From NCBI RefSeq assembly GCF_014204325.1, contig NZ_JACHKT010000013.1:1-64000 (forward strand): a stretch of DNA of 64,000 nucleotides, in the 5' to 3' direction. This stretch comes from Arcicella rosea. GTDB taxonomy: Bacteria; Bacteroidota; Bacteroidia; Cytophagales; Spirosomataceae. A program made the position numbers and the translations under genes. Positions 7,949 through 17,056 of the stretch are shown here, piece after piece (the stretch's first letter is position 1; each line of letters starts with the position of its first letter). The notes under the pieces are model-generated. The model saw only the letters and a program-made list of their open reading frames with translations, made no database searches and was not told the DNA's origin.

Positions 7949-8009
7949 ATTTAATATTATGGTTATTATTTTAAATCGTTAGTTTAAAATAATAACCATA
8001 ATATTAAAT
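7949..8009. terminator. Bidirectional terminator, perfect 27-bp inverted repeat
   Basis: The arms 7949-7975 and 7983-8009 are exact reverse complements of 27 bases around the 7-base loop TCGTTAG. The stem is almost all A/T, with only two G-C pairs. It lies between the convergent PAS gene and the esterase gene, so it can serve both strands. Confidence 0.75.
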
Positions 8010-8068
8010 AGTTCTTTAAATATCATATTGAGAAATCCTGATTGTTTTTGGAAATTTAGCCTCAACAA

Positions 8069-9985
8069 TTATTTATCTGTTCTGAAAGGCGAAGCTGGTA
8101 ATCCTTCTTTATTAAAAAGGTTTGGATTAACAGGATTATCTGCCCACGCATATCTTACATACAATGGTTTGGCTACTTCATCACTCCAAACAATTACTCT
8201 ATCCCCTTCTATTTTGGTTTTTGCCCAAACGAATTTTTTATCTTCTCCAGCTATCGCAAAATCACTTAATTCTTCTCCATCATTACTTATTAAGCCTGAA
8301 CCAATATTAGAAAAAAGAAGCGTCATTTTACTTCCTTCAATACTTGAAGACTGAAAAATTGGTCCTGAGTAAGTAATATTTTCCTGATAGGCGAGTTTCA
8401 TGGCTGATAGTGAAAGGCGTTCGCCAACATCTTTTTTATTGTCTGGATGAATATCGTTCCATTCTCCTAAATCAATGGCTACGGTCATGGCTGTATTGGG
8501 AACAGCCAAAGTTTTCAATTGGGCTTCTCTAACAACTGCCATATTACTTTCGGAAGGCAAATAATTATAATCCATAAAACCCGGAAGTTGAACATACAAA
8601 AATGGCAATAAATCTTGTTTCCATTGATTCCGCCAATCGTTAATTAAAGCAGGCAGAAGTTTATTGTATTCATAAGGTCGCCCTGTATTACTTTCGCCTT
8701 GATACCAACAAAAACCTTTTACAGCATAATTAATAACAGGTGAAACCATCGCATTAAACAAAGCCGTTGGTTGATTTTGGGCAGAAATGCCTGTATTTCC
8801 ATTCAAAATATTCGGTTTGAAAACAAGCCCGACTTTATATTGCCAAGTACCTTTCAAATCAACAGTGTCAGTTTCTGAAAAAATGCAATAAGGTTTATCA
8901 GGTACAAAACCGCCTTTCCCTGCGTTGTTTGTTACTCGTACTACGAAAAGATTTTTACCAGCTTTCAGTACATCAGCAGGAATTTTGTATCTGCGTTGAG
9001 GATATTGATAACCAGTACTTCCCACCTTTTTGCCATTGATATACAATTCTTCAGCATCAACAATTCTTCCCAAAAACACTTTTGCCGATTTGCCAACCAT
9101 CGTAGCAGGAATTTCTATTTCTTTTCTGTACCAAACTATTCCATTGAGGTCTTTTATTCCTTGGTCTTCCCAATATCCCGGAATATTTATATTTCTCCAG
9201 TTTTTAGGCGAATAAGCAGTATCAAACCATTTTGTGTTTTTTAAACCTTCGTCAATGGCTTGTGGGGTATTATTTGGAATAATTTTTCGGTTCAAACTAT
9301 TCACGTAAGCCGTATCTTTATTTTTTTCTATAATCGCTTTTTGTACTGAAAAATCCTTAAACCCTTGCTCGCTTATCCATGCTTCAATAGGCGTACCGCC
9401 CACACTTGCGTTGATAATCCCGACAGGAACTTGATATTTTTCATGGATTTTTTTAGCGAAAAAATAAGCTACCGCCGAGAATGGACGCACATCTTCTCCC
9501 ACCGCCGATTTCCATTCCCCATTCGGAAAATCATTTTGAACCGACTGCAAATTGGTAAGTGTTGGAATCCAAAATTGTCGAATTTGAGGAAAATTCGCTT
9601 CTGCAATTTCTTTAGCGTAAGTAACATCATGAATATTCAACTGATGAACTATATTACTTTGTCCGCTACAAAACCATACTTCACCAATCAAAATATCTTT
9701 TACTTCCAGACGAGTATCACCCAAAATTTCCATCGTAAATGGGCCGCCAGACTCCATAGCAGGTATATTTACTTGCCAATCTCCATTTAGATTGGTGATA
9801 GTTTTATAGCTTTTACCTTTAAATTTTATTGTGATTTTTTCCTTCGGTTTTGCCCATCCCCAAACTTTAAGATTCGTATTTCTTTGAAGTACCATTCCAT
9901 CACTAATCAGTTTTGGTAAACGTAATTGTGCTTGTGCAATGATACTTATCGTAAAAAATAAGCAACTAAATAGTATTTTTTTCAT
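8069..9985 (-). CDS. SASA-family (sialate O-acetylesterase-like) carbohydrate esterase, probably acting on acetylated xylo-oligosaccharides
   Basis: This 638-residue exported enzyme has the signal peptide MKKILFSCLFFTISIIAQAQ. The N-terminal beta-rich domain (LRLPKLISDGMVLQRN) precedes the SGNH/SASA hydrolase core. Ser107 in GEVWFCSGQSN is the nucleophile. The Asp-His pair is probably in DLGEWNDIHPDNKKDVGERL near the C-terminus. Between the two halves of the core is an inserted GH2-like jelly-roll (WEDQGIKDLNGIVWYRKEIEIP... LYINGKKVGSTGYQYPQRRYKIP), as in SASA/CE20-type enzymes. Although named for sialate, homologues in xylan loci remove acetyl groups from xylose. That reading fits the GH115 gene 46 bases upstream. 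I start at the ATG of the signal peptide. Longer versions would overlap the GH115 stop. It is the last gene of the PUL 1 operon. Confidence 0.85.
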   Translation of the reverse strand: MKKILFSCLFFTISIIAQAQLRLPKLISDGMVLQRNTNLKVWGWAKPKEKITIKFKGKSYKTITNLNGDWQVNIPAMESGGPFTMEILGDTRLEVKDILIGEVWFCSGQSNIVHQLNIHDVTYAKEIAEANFPQIRQFWIPTLTNLQSVQNDFPNGEWKSAVGEDVRPFSAVAYFFAKKIHEKYQVPVGIINASVGGTPIEAWISEQGFKDFSVQKAIIEKNKDTAYVNSLNRKIIPNNTPQAIDEGLKNTKWFDTAYSPKNWRNINIPGYWEDQGIKDLNGIVWYRKEIEIPATMVGKSAKVFLGRIVDAEELYINGKKVGSTGYQYPQRRYKIPADVLKAGKNLFVVRVTNNAGKGGFVPDKPYCIFSETDTVDLKGTWQYKVGLVFKPNILNGNTGISAQNQPTALFNAMVSPVINYAVKGFCWYQGESNTGRPYEYNKLLPALINDWRNQWKQDLLPFLYVQLPGFMDYNYLPSESNMAVVREAQLKTLAVPNTAMTVAIDLGEWNDIHPDNKKDVGERLSLSAMKLAYQENITYSGPIFQSSSIEGSKMTLLFSNIGSGLISNDGEELSDFAIAGEDKKFVWAKTKIEGDRVIVWSDEVAKPLYVRYAWADNPVNPNLFNKEGLPASPFRTDK

Positions 9986-10031
9986 CTTGCTACTGTACTC
10001 TATCGTTTTAATTTCTTTATCGAATTGGATT

Positions 10032-12608
10032 TTACTTACTTGTACTGATAGTTTCTGCCGAACCAAGATAGTTTTGTTCTGTCCTACCAAAATTCAAGCC
10101 TAATTTCTGTAAAACAACTCCCGAAGTCACCATCCAATATTTTACAGTATGTTTACCTTTTCCAACAAGTGAGTGTTTACTTGTTTTGATAATGATATTT
10201 TCGGCGGCCCATTTGTTCCAAATACCTTTATCACTTGTTTTATCTTCTTTGTTCAGACTGATGATTTGAGGCTGTTCATCATCTATTGAAATGGCATACT
10301 GCAAACCATTTTCTGTTCCGTAGAAATTTAAACTTGGTGAAAAGTAAGCTTGAATCGTCACGTCACCTTCACTAAAAGTATAAATTTCATATTCTAAATG
10401 CGAAGCATTTCCTTCAGGTTTTTGCTCTTTAGCGGTAACAGGAAAAGTAGTAATTGCCGAACCTGTTCTACCGTGGTCGGGTAATATTTTCCATGTTATG
10501 CCATTTGCGTTAATCGCTTTTGTAAAATGGTTTGCCTCGATGACAACCCCATTTTGTTCGTCTTGATAAAAGACATTTCCTTTTGTATTGTTTGGAATCT
10601 CGGCTCTTTTTACTGGTTGAATGGCTATTTCTTTTTTCTCAATAACAGCCTCATCGCTGAGATACTTTACTGCTGGCATTTTCTGTTTTTCGGGCTGTTG
10701 CCAATAGGTATAACCAATGTGCGTTTGGCTCATCAGATGATTCCATTTGCCATTATTGAGTTGATGGTATTCTTTTGTTATTAAAGAATCATTATCATAA
10801 AGTTGTTTTACTTGCTGGGCATAAGTATTGGTTTCTTTCCATTTATTCTCAAAAGCTTCCTTATTCAATGCCACATTGTAATACATTTCATTGAGGTTAG
10901 CACAAGCTTTGATAGGATGTAAAACCAGTTGAAAGTAAGCATCTTGATATTCAGGAGATAAATATTTTTTGATACTTTCGGCTTTCTGCAACAACCTATT
11001 ATAATCTGTCACTACGGTTTTCCATTCGCCAGTTTTCAGGTTGTAAGTATTTGCATCTAATAATTCAGGCTTACGTCTTCCGTTGAATTTACTGTATTGA
11101 TTCAGCAAAAAGGCTATTTCTTTGGCATATTTATCGCCAAATTGCTTGCTTGCCCACTGTTCGCTATACTGCTGTAAATCATTGGCTTGAATCTTTTCTG
11201 GATTCCAAGCATAGTCTAAAAAGAAAGAAATTGGATACTCCATCGGTTTAATATCGCCTACGTTTACAATCCAAATATCTTTCACCTTGTGTTCCCAAGC
11301 TAAGTGCATTTGTTCCCAAATTCGAGGAAGCGGATTGGTATTCAGCCATTTATAATTGCGTGGCCCGCCCACATAATCGAAGTGATAATAAATTCCATAA
11401 CCGCCTTTGCGTGGTTTGGCATCGGGCTTAGGAAGTTTACGAAGATTTCCCCAGTTGTCATCACAAAGTAAAAGCGTTACATCGTCAGGAACGGTCATGC
11501 CTTTATCATAATAATCTTGTACTTCTTTGTACAATGCCCATAATTGTGGAGTTTCGCTGGCAGGTTTACCTGTTACTTCGCTGATGATATTTCTTTGGTC
11601 TTTTACGATTTTTTCTAATAAAGCCGTTGCAGTTTCTCTTGACATGGGTTCGTCGCCATCGCCTCTCATACCAACACTTACAATTTTTTCATTGGTGGCT
11701 CGCTTTATGCCTTCTCTCCAAAAGGCTTGTAGCTTTGTCGGATTGGTTTCATAATTCCATACGCCACCTTTTTCTCTTCGCCATTCATCGTGGGCACGCA
11801 TCAAAGGTTCATGATGAGACGTTCCAATCACAATACCATACTCATCTGCTGTTTTGATATTCTCTGCATCGTCGGCATAAAAAGCACTTCCCCACATGGC
11901 GGGCCAAATGTAGTTGGCTTTTAAACGGAGTAATAATTCAAACACATTTCCATAAAATTTGTGGTTAAATCCCCCAAATTTTTCTTTACTCCAACCTGAT
12001 AAAGCGGGAGCTTCATCATTGATAAAAATGCCACGGTACTTTACTTTTGGACTTCCTTCTGAATAGCGACCATTCAAAACATAAATTTCATCGTGTTTTG
12101 GCACAGGCACGTCAGCCCAAAAATACCAAGGCGAAACGCCTATTTGCTTAGATAAATCATAAATGCCATAAATTGCTCCTCTCCTATCTGAACCAACAAT
12201 CACCAAGGCTTTTTTTACATTCGGAAAAGGATTTTCAATCGTTTGAATCACAAAAGTTTCCCATTTTCCTTGAAGGCTTTTTACATCAATTTTCTTTTGA
12301 GCCACCAGTGCATCAATCCATTGATTTTTTCCTAAAGTACCCACAATAATCAATTCATCTTTTTTGCTGAGTTCGTTGATGATATTGGGTTTTCTACCTG
12401 TTACTCTTTCTACATCACTTTGCAAATCATTTGTTGCACGAATAACGGCTTGCTCATCTTTTTGGGAAACCAAAATAGAAGCCATTTTACTTTTTGAGGC
12501 TACACAAAAGCTTTTCCCTTTTGATTGAAAAGCTACATAAGTGTCAGGATTTATGCAAAAACCAAATAGTGGAAATAGTAATAAAAATACGCTAAAAATA
12601 TGTTTCAT
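10032..12608 (-). CDS. GH115 xylan alpha-1,2-glucuronidase
   Basis: An exported protein of 858 residues (signal peptide MKHIFSVFLLLFPLFGFC). GH115 enzymes remove (4-O-methyl)-glucuronic acid from internal or terminal xylose of glucuronoxylan. The N-terminal domain (VSQKDEQAVIRATNDLQSDV) leads into the TIM barrel with family hallmarks such as KVKYRGIFINDEAPALSGW, RLKANYIWPAMW, VIGTSHHEPLMRAHDEW, VSVGMRGDGDEPM, LLLCDDNWGNLRKLP and YHFDYVGGPRNYKWLN. These blocks are unmistakable for the family. The helical middle region follows, and the C-terminal beta-sandwich begins near residue 650 (NVFYQDEQNGVVIEANHF). The upstream in-frame extension to 12665 is rejected because the signal peptide starts at 12608. 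It is flanked by GH2 and esterase genes on the same strand. Its presence is the best evidence that PUL 1 targets glucuronoxylan. Confidence 0.95.
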   Translation of the reverse strand: MKHIFSVFLLLFPLFGFCINPDTYVAFQSKGKSFCVASKSKMASILVSQKDEQAVIRATNDLQSDVERVTGRKPNIINELSKKDELIIVGTLGKNQWIDALVAQKKIDVKSLQGKWETFVIQTIENPFPNVKKALVIVGSDRRGAIYGIYDLSKQIGVSPWYFWADVPVPKHDEIYVLNGRYSEGSPKVKYRGIFINDEAPALSGWSKEKFGGFNHKFYGNVFELLLRLKANYIWPAMWGSAFYADDAENIKTADEYGIVIGTSHHEPLMRAHDEWRREKGGVWNYETNPTKLQAFWREGIKRATNEKIVSVGMRGDGDEPMSRETATALLEKIVKDQRNIISEVTGKPASETPQLWALYKEVQDYYDKGMTVPDDVTLLLCDDNWGNLRKLPKPDAKPRKGGYGIYYHFDYVGGPRNYKWLNTNPLPRIWEQMHLAWEHKVKDIWIVNVGDIKPMEYPISFFLDYAWNPEKIQANDLQQYSEQWASKQFGDKYAKEIAFLLNQYSKFNGRRKPELLDANTYNLKTGEWKTVVTDYNRLLQKAESIKKYLSPEYQDAYFQLVLHPIKACANLNEMYYNVALNKEAFENKWKETNTYAQQVKQLYDNDSLITKEYHQLNNGKWNHLMSQTHIGYTYWQQPEKQKMPAVKYLSDEAVIEKKEIAIQPVKRAEIPNNTKGNVFYQDEQNGVVIEANHFTKAINANGITWKILPDHGRTGSAITTFPVTAKEQKPEGNASHLEYEIYTFSEGDVTIQAYFSPSLNFYGTENGLQYAISIDDEQPQIISLNKEDKTSDKGIWNKWAAENIIIKTSKHSLVGKGKHTVKYWMVTSGVVLQKLGLNFGRTEQNYLGSAETISTSK

Positions 12609-12660
12609 TATTTTTGTTTTTTGAGCTACGTTTTTGAACATATCCAGCCAGTATTTTTCT

Positions 12661-12694
12661 TTCAATGATGGAAATCAAGATTTTTTCCATTGAA
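12661..12694. repeat. Bulged hairpin in the GH2-GH115 gap
   Basis: TTCAATG-AT-GGAAA (12661-12674) and TTTCCATTGAA (12684-12694) pair over 11 bp with a 2-base bulge. The 215-base gap shows no other clear signal. It may process or stabilise the polycistronic mRNA. Confidence 0.35.
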
Positions 12695-12823
12695 GTACTC
12701 CCCACTATTTGATTATATTTCAAGCCTGTAAAAATTTGGAGGCGTAAAGTAAGTGGAAACGATAAACATTGAATGTCACATAACACTAAATCTATATTCC
12801 AAATGTTCAAGCAACCTATATTC

Positions 12824-15577
12824 TTATTGTATTTTACTTGATAAATCAATACTTGTCGTTGTTAAGCCTTCCGCTTTGATATATAGCTTTATTTTTCCTG
12901 TCTGTCCTTTTTTGGCACGAACAATCACCAATGCCAAACCTTTAAATGCTTGGCGTTGGTGCGAAGCAAATGACATTAAATCGGCAGGATTTCCATTATC
13001 CGTAGCTACAATTTCGCCTGCTCCTTCTATACTAAAAGATAGTTTATGGTTTGCATCAGGTACGGTCAAATCGTTTTTATCCGTAATTTTTACCGTAATA
13101 AAAGCAAGGTCTTCACCATCGGCTTTGATGATAGAACGGTCTGCCGAAGCCTGAATTTTGGAAGCTTTTTCAGTCGTTTTTACGATTTCTTCGGTCCAAA
13201 ACTGACCATTTTTATAAGCAATTACTTTTAATTCGCCTGCTTGGTATTTCACTTCATCCCAGCGAAGACGGTACTCATATTCGGCTTTTTTCTTTTTCCC
13301 TTGCGATACTCCGTTTAAAAATAATTCTGCTTCATCACCAGAAGTAAACACATGCACTGGTGTGATTTCGCCTATACGATACGACCAATTCCAATGCGGT
13401 AAAATGTGTGCAATTCGTAAATTTGGTCGCCAACGAGCTTGGTACAAGTAAAATCTGTCTTTTTTGAAACCTGCCAAATCTATAATACCAGAATAAGAAC
13501 TACGGGCTGAATAATAAGGTGTTGGCTCACCGATATAATCCCAACCAGTCCACACAAATTCGCCTGCTACGTAAGGGTGTCGGTCCTGAGTAGCAAAAAC
13601 TTTATCGGGTGAAGAGCCAAATTGAGCGGTATAAAGTTCATAAGCACTTACTTCTTTGGTAACAGGATTCCCGCCTACGCCATCGCTCACAGGAGCGGAA
13701 TTTTCGGAAGCCACAGGGAAAATATATGAACCACGAGTACTTAATGCTGATGCAGTTTCGCTACTGATAATTATTTTATCAGGAAAAGCCTTTTGAAATG
13801 CTGGATAAGATGGTGACGTTCTGATACCGCCTTTTAAATGTTGGTAAGCAGAAGCGTCTCGAATGCCTTCGCCTTGATAATTCAAACTCATAAAATCCAT
13901 TTCTTTTGAAAAAGGCATATCAGCTTTGGCAAAATTCTGTGATGCCGAAGCTGGACGAGTAGGGTCTTCTTCATGAACAATATCGTGTAATTTTTTAGCA
14001 ATTTTTGCTCCTTCCACATCTGTATATTGTTCGCCTACTTCATTCCCAAAACTCCAAGCGATGATAGATGGATGGTTGCGGTCACGACGAATGAATGAAC
14101 GAGTATCGGGTTCGTGCCAATCTGGAAAAATCAGGTGAAAATCGTGGGGTGTTTTTTTGCGTTCCCAACTATCAAAAATTTCATCAATCACCAAAAAGCC
14201 CATGCGGTCGGTTAAATCAAGTAATTCGGGAGCAGGCGGATTGTGTGCCATCCGAATGGCATTGCAGCCCAATTCTCGAAGTACTTCAAGCTGACGCTCG
14301 GCTGCCCGAACATTAAAGGCTGCTCCCAAAGCTCCTAAATCATGGTGTTGATTCACGCCTTGAATCCTGATTTTTTTGCCATTCACCATAAGCCCTTGCG
14401 TAGGGTGAAATTCAATTTTACGAATCCCGAATGGTGTATCGTATTCATTTACTATTTTTCCTTCACTGAAAAGACGAGTACGAGCAAGATAAAGATGAGG
14501 TTTTTGATTGGGATATACTCCCCAAAGTTTTGGATTTTTGAGCTTTAAAGTGGTTTCTTGAAGATAATTTTCGCCAGTTTTGATACTGATAATTTCTGAT
14601 GGAAAATTGGCAAGGGCTTTTCCAATGGGTTTTAACAATGAATCTAAAGCATAGATTTCGGTTTTTATTGTTACTTTTTTATTCACACTTGCTCTATTGA
14701 CGATTTGTACAGCCAAATTTACAATGGCTTCGCTCTCAGAAACTTCGGGCGTAGTGATAAAAGTACCCCACTGAGCCACATGAACAGGAGCAACTTTCGT
14801 CAGCCAAACATTGCGATAAATGCCACCGCCTGGATACCAACGAGCGGAATGATTGGGGTTATCAATTCTAATCGCCAATTGGTTGTTGTTACCAATTTTC
14901 AAGTAAGGCGTTAAATCTAAACGATAAGAATTATAGCCATAAGGCCAACCACCGATTAAATGACCATTGAGCCAAACCATGCTGTAAGACATTGCTCCGT
15001 CGATGTCTAAGTAAATAATTTTACTTTTGTCTGCTTGATTGATACTTATTTTTTTACGATACCAAGCTACGCCTTGACTGGGCAAACGTCCCATTCCGCC
15101 ACCAACTTCTGGTTTGTCACCTTCGTAAAAGGCTTGATTAATCGCCCAATCGTGGGGTAAATTCACTTTTTCCCAATTATTATCTGAAAAATTACTTTTT
15201 ATGAAAGGAAAATCTGTCGTCGGATTTCCAGCGGGGGGAACGTGTTTTTTAGAAGGGTCTTTGATAAAATCGTTGGCTGTGGGAAGAATCCACGCTTTCA
15301 ATACTTGTTCTTTTGCTTCAATTTTTATGGCCTCATCGGGTTTTGAATCGGCAACTTTGCTGTCGTTTACTTCTTGTATGGCTGGACGAACGTCATAAAT
15401 CAATTTATCAGGATCGGCTTGATAACGCATAAATCGCCAACCTTCGTTGAGTTTTACTCTTTCGTTTTTATTTTTTATTGATGTGTTTTGTGCTTGAACA
15501 TTCAACGATACAATCACCCATAAAAAGGCAATTCTTTTTATCTTTAATAAAAGGTTGGTTAACAAATCTTGCTGCAT
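12824..15577 (-). CDS. GH2 family glycoside hydrolase (beta-galactosidase/beta-xylosidase-like)
   Basis: This 917-residue protein has a signal peptide ending at NVQAQ (residue 30). Domains in order are: GH2 sugar-binding jelly-roll (about 40-265, with an insertion near 60-115 carrying FPFIKSNFSDNNW), immunoglobulin-like domain (270-390), TIM barrel (395-710), a DUF4982-like domain (about 715-800, HVFTSGDEAELFLNG) and a C-terminal Ig-like domain (805-917, IKADGEDLAFITVKITD). The catalytic acid/base is Glu513 in SFGNEVG and the nucleophile Glu607 in IISSETAS. GH2 covers beta-galactosidase, beta-glucuronidase, beta-mannosidase, beta-xylosidase and arabinopyranosidase activities. The domain order is that of Bacteroidota beta-galactosidase-like enzymes. 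In this locus it may cap galactose, arabinopyranose or xylose on glucurono(arabino)xylan, but the substrate cannot be read from sequence. Confidence 0.92.
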   Translation of the reverse strand: MQQDLLTNLLLKIKRIAFLWVIVSLNVQAQNTSIKNKNERVKLNEGWRFMRYQADPDKLIYDVRPAIQEVNDSKVADSKPDEAIKIEAKEQVLKAWILPTANDFIKDPSKKHVPPAGNPTTDFPFIKSNFSDNNWEKVNLPHDWAINQAFYEGDKPEVGGGMGRLPSQGVAWYRKKISINQADKSKIIYLDIDGAMSYSMVWLNGHLIGGWPYGYNSYRLDLTPYLKIGNNNQLAIRIDNPNHSARWYPGGGIYRNVWLTKVAPVHVAQWGTFITTPEVSESEAIVNLAVQIVNRASVNKKVTIKTEIYALDSLLKPIGKALANFPSEIISIKTGENYLQETTLKLKNPKLWGVYPNQKPHLYLARTRLFSEGKIVNEYDTPFGIRKIEFHPTQGLMVNGKKIRIQGVNQHHDLGALGAAFNVRAAERQLEVLRELGCNAIRMAHNPPAPELLDLTDRMGFLVIDEIFDSWERKKTPHDFHLIFPDWHEPDTRSFIRRDRNHPSIIAWSFGNEVGEQYTDVEGAKIAKKLHDIVHEEDPTRPASASQNFAKADMPFSKEMDFMSLNYQGEGIRDASAYQHLKGGIRTSPSYPAFQKAFPDKIIISSETASALSTRGSYIFPVASENSAPVSDGVGGNPVTKEVSAYELYTAQFGSSPDKVFATQDRHPYVAGEFVWTGWDYIGEPTPYYSARSSYSGIIDLAGFKKDRFYLYQARWRPNLRIAHILPHWNWSYRIGEITPVHVFTSGDEAELFLNGVSQGKKKKAEYEYRLRWDEVKYQAGELKVIAYKNGQFWTEEIVKTTEKASKIQASADRSIIKADGEDLAFITVKITDKNDLTVPDANHKLSFSIEGAGEIVATDNGNPADLMSFASHQRQAFKGLALVIVRAKKGQTGKIKLYIKAEGLTTTSIDLSSKIQ

Positions 15578-15598
15578 TTAATTATCTTTTAGTATTTG

Positions 15599-15632
15599 TC
15601 TTCCTCAAAATCTAAGAGAATATTGAGGAAGA
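15599..15632. repeat. Intercistronic hairpin between GH30 and GH2
   Basis: TCTTCCTCAA (15599-15608) and TTGAGGAAGA (15623-15632) form a perfect 10-bp stem with a 14-base loop in the 66-base gap. No T-run follows on the transcribed strand, so it is more likely an mRNA processing or stability element than a terminator. Confidence 0.45.
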
Positions 15633-15643
15633 AGAAATTCTTA

Positions 15644-16945
15644 TCAGTTATTCAATATAATGGTTGTTACACTGCTTGGAGGAATATCCAATTCTACAGT
15701 CTTGTTTATTACTTCAAGGTTTTTCTTATTGAGTGTAGATGTTTCGTTAGTGGTATATGCAATGGCAGTATTGGGCGTTAAGCCATTTAGTTGAACACTT
15801 TTTATGGAAAAAGCCTCTGGATTGATAATCACCACAACAGTCTGTGATTCCTTTTTATAAGCTGTAATTTTTAGATAATTATTAGCAGGAACATCAACAC
15901 CAATTCTTACAAAATCAGGTCTGATATATTTTGAAAAATGTGAAAAAGCATAACCACGTTTAAGCACTTCTCCATTGGTTGTATTTTGTTCACCATCGCC
16001 AATAAAAGAATAATAACGCTGAAGATACCACCAGATATAAGCATTCCAATTGTTAGTCATCGCATCGTGAACAGTTTTTAGCATAGTGATAGATTCTGCC
16101 CATTTAGCGGTTTCAGAATAGGTTTTCCATTCAGCCGCACCAGCATTGCCTGTATTCAAATTCAATAGATACTCTGTCATCCAGATTTCCTTTTTCTTTT
16201 GTTCTGCCAAAGGAAATTTTGCCAATCCGCCTCCGTAGATATGCCCTGCTACGATGTCTATTTTTGAGGAAGCTTCATCATTTAAAAGGATAGCATTTGT
16301 CAGGTTTTGATTAAAGTTTAATGATTCTGGTGCAGCAAGCTTTGCTCCAATAATTTGACCTGGTGCTTTTAAAAAATTGATAAAATCATCTGCCGTATAA
16401 TCGCAGGACTCATAATTTGGTTTCCAATCTGGTTCATTTTGGATAGAAACTACATCAATTTTTGCTCCATTTTGAGCCATGTAAGCGATAAATTCATTGA
16501 TATAGTCTTTGAATGCTTTATAATTTTCGGGCAATAAATGTCCTTGAATATCACTTTTATTACTCTTTAAAGATGCTGGTGGCGACCACGGACAAGCGAG
16601 CACTTTCACACCATACTTATTGGCTTCCTTTACAGCTTCAATGATGATAGGCCATTCGCTTTTGTTAGATGATATTCTAACCCTGAAAATACTCAATCCT
16701 AATTGATTGTCGTTCAGCCCAAAAGCCTTTGAGGCTTCGCTTGGTTTTAAAGATTGTGTTCCCCACATCCTATTTGCACCGCCAAAACCTGCAATAGTTT
16801 GATAAGTAGTGAGGGACGTAATAGTTACTTTAAAAGGATTTGTCTTGACTACTACGGGTTTTGTTTCTTCTTCTGATTTTTTACAAGAAAAACTAAAAGC
16901 AATACAGATAGCTAATAAAATGGTGTTTTTTGAGATTCGTTTCAT
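15644..16945 (-). CDS. GH30 lipoprotein, subfamily 8-like (glucurono)xylanase
   Basis: A 433-residue lipoprotein: signal peptide with Cys21 in AFSFSCKKSEEE, where the acidic stretch after Cys resembles the Bacteroidota surface-export signal. The (beta/alpha)8 barrel has the acid/base Glu171 in VSIQNEPDWKPNYESC and the nucleophile Glu258 in EIWMTEYL. The side beta-domain follows (NNYLKITAYKKESQTVVVI ... PPSSVTTIIL). GH30_8 enzymes cut xylan one xylose away from a methylglucuronic acid branch. Here the segment WWYLQRYYSFIG (305-316) matches the WWYIRRSYG block I remember from glucuronoxylanases. The second Arg and the following Tyr, which contact the uronic acid in those enzymes, are present as Arg310 and Tyr312. 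This supports glucuronoxylan endo-cleavage at the cell surface. It lies downstream of SusD behind a hairpin pair. Confidence 0.88.
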   Translation of the reverse strand: MKRISKNTILLAICIAFSFSCKKSEEETKPVVVKTNPFKVTITSLTTYQTIAGFGGANRMWGTQSLKPSEASKAFGLNDNQLGLSIFRVRISSNKSEWPIIIEAVKEANKYGVKVLACPWSPPASLKSNKSDIQGHLLPENYKAFKDYINEFIAYMAQNGAKIDVVSIQNEPDWKPNYESCDYTADDFINFLKAPGQIIGAKLAAPESLNFNQNLTNAILLNDEASSKIDIVAGHIYGGGLAKFPLAEQKKKEIWMTEYLLNLNTGNAGAAEWKTYSETAKWAESITMLKTVHDAMTNNWNAYIWWYLQRYYSFIGDGEQNTTNGEVLKRGYAFSHFSKYIRPDFVRIGVDVPANNYLKITAYKKESQTVVVIINPEAFSIKSVQLNGLTPNTAIAYTTNETSTLNKKNLEVINKTVELDIPPSSVTTIILNN

Positions 16946-16989
16946 TTCAATTATCCAAGTTTAAGAGGTACTATTTTCATTTTCATAAG

Positions 16990-17040
16990 TCTATTCTTTC
17001 CCTAAAAAGAATAGAAGAGATAAACATGTTACCTCTTCTA
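16990..17040 (-). terminator. Overlapping alternative hairpins between SusD and GH30 (possible attenuator)
   Basis: In the minus-strand transcript, hairpin A (17040 down to 17012) has a 12-bp stem TAGAAGAGGTAA/TTATCTCTTCTA with loop CATGT, followed by TTCTTTTTAG, an intrinsic-terminator layout. Hairpin B (17015 down to 16990) pairs TCTATTCTTT with AAAGAATAGA over 10 bp. The two share the bases 17012-17015, so both cannot form fully at once. This could set a lower expression of the enzyme genes than of SusCD. Confidence 0.55.
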
Positions 17041-17056
17041 TTACTTTTATATAATA

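Noticed and set aside
7949-8009. Miniature mobile element (MITE) from the 27-bp inverted repeat
   Set aside because: No target-site duplication is visible and the position between convergent gene ends fits a terminator better; a copy-number search would decide.
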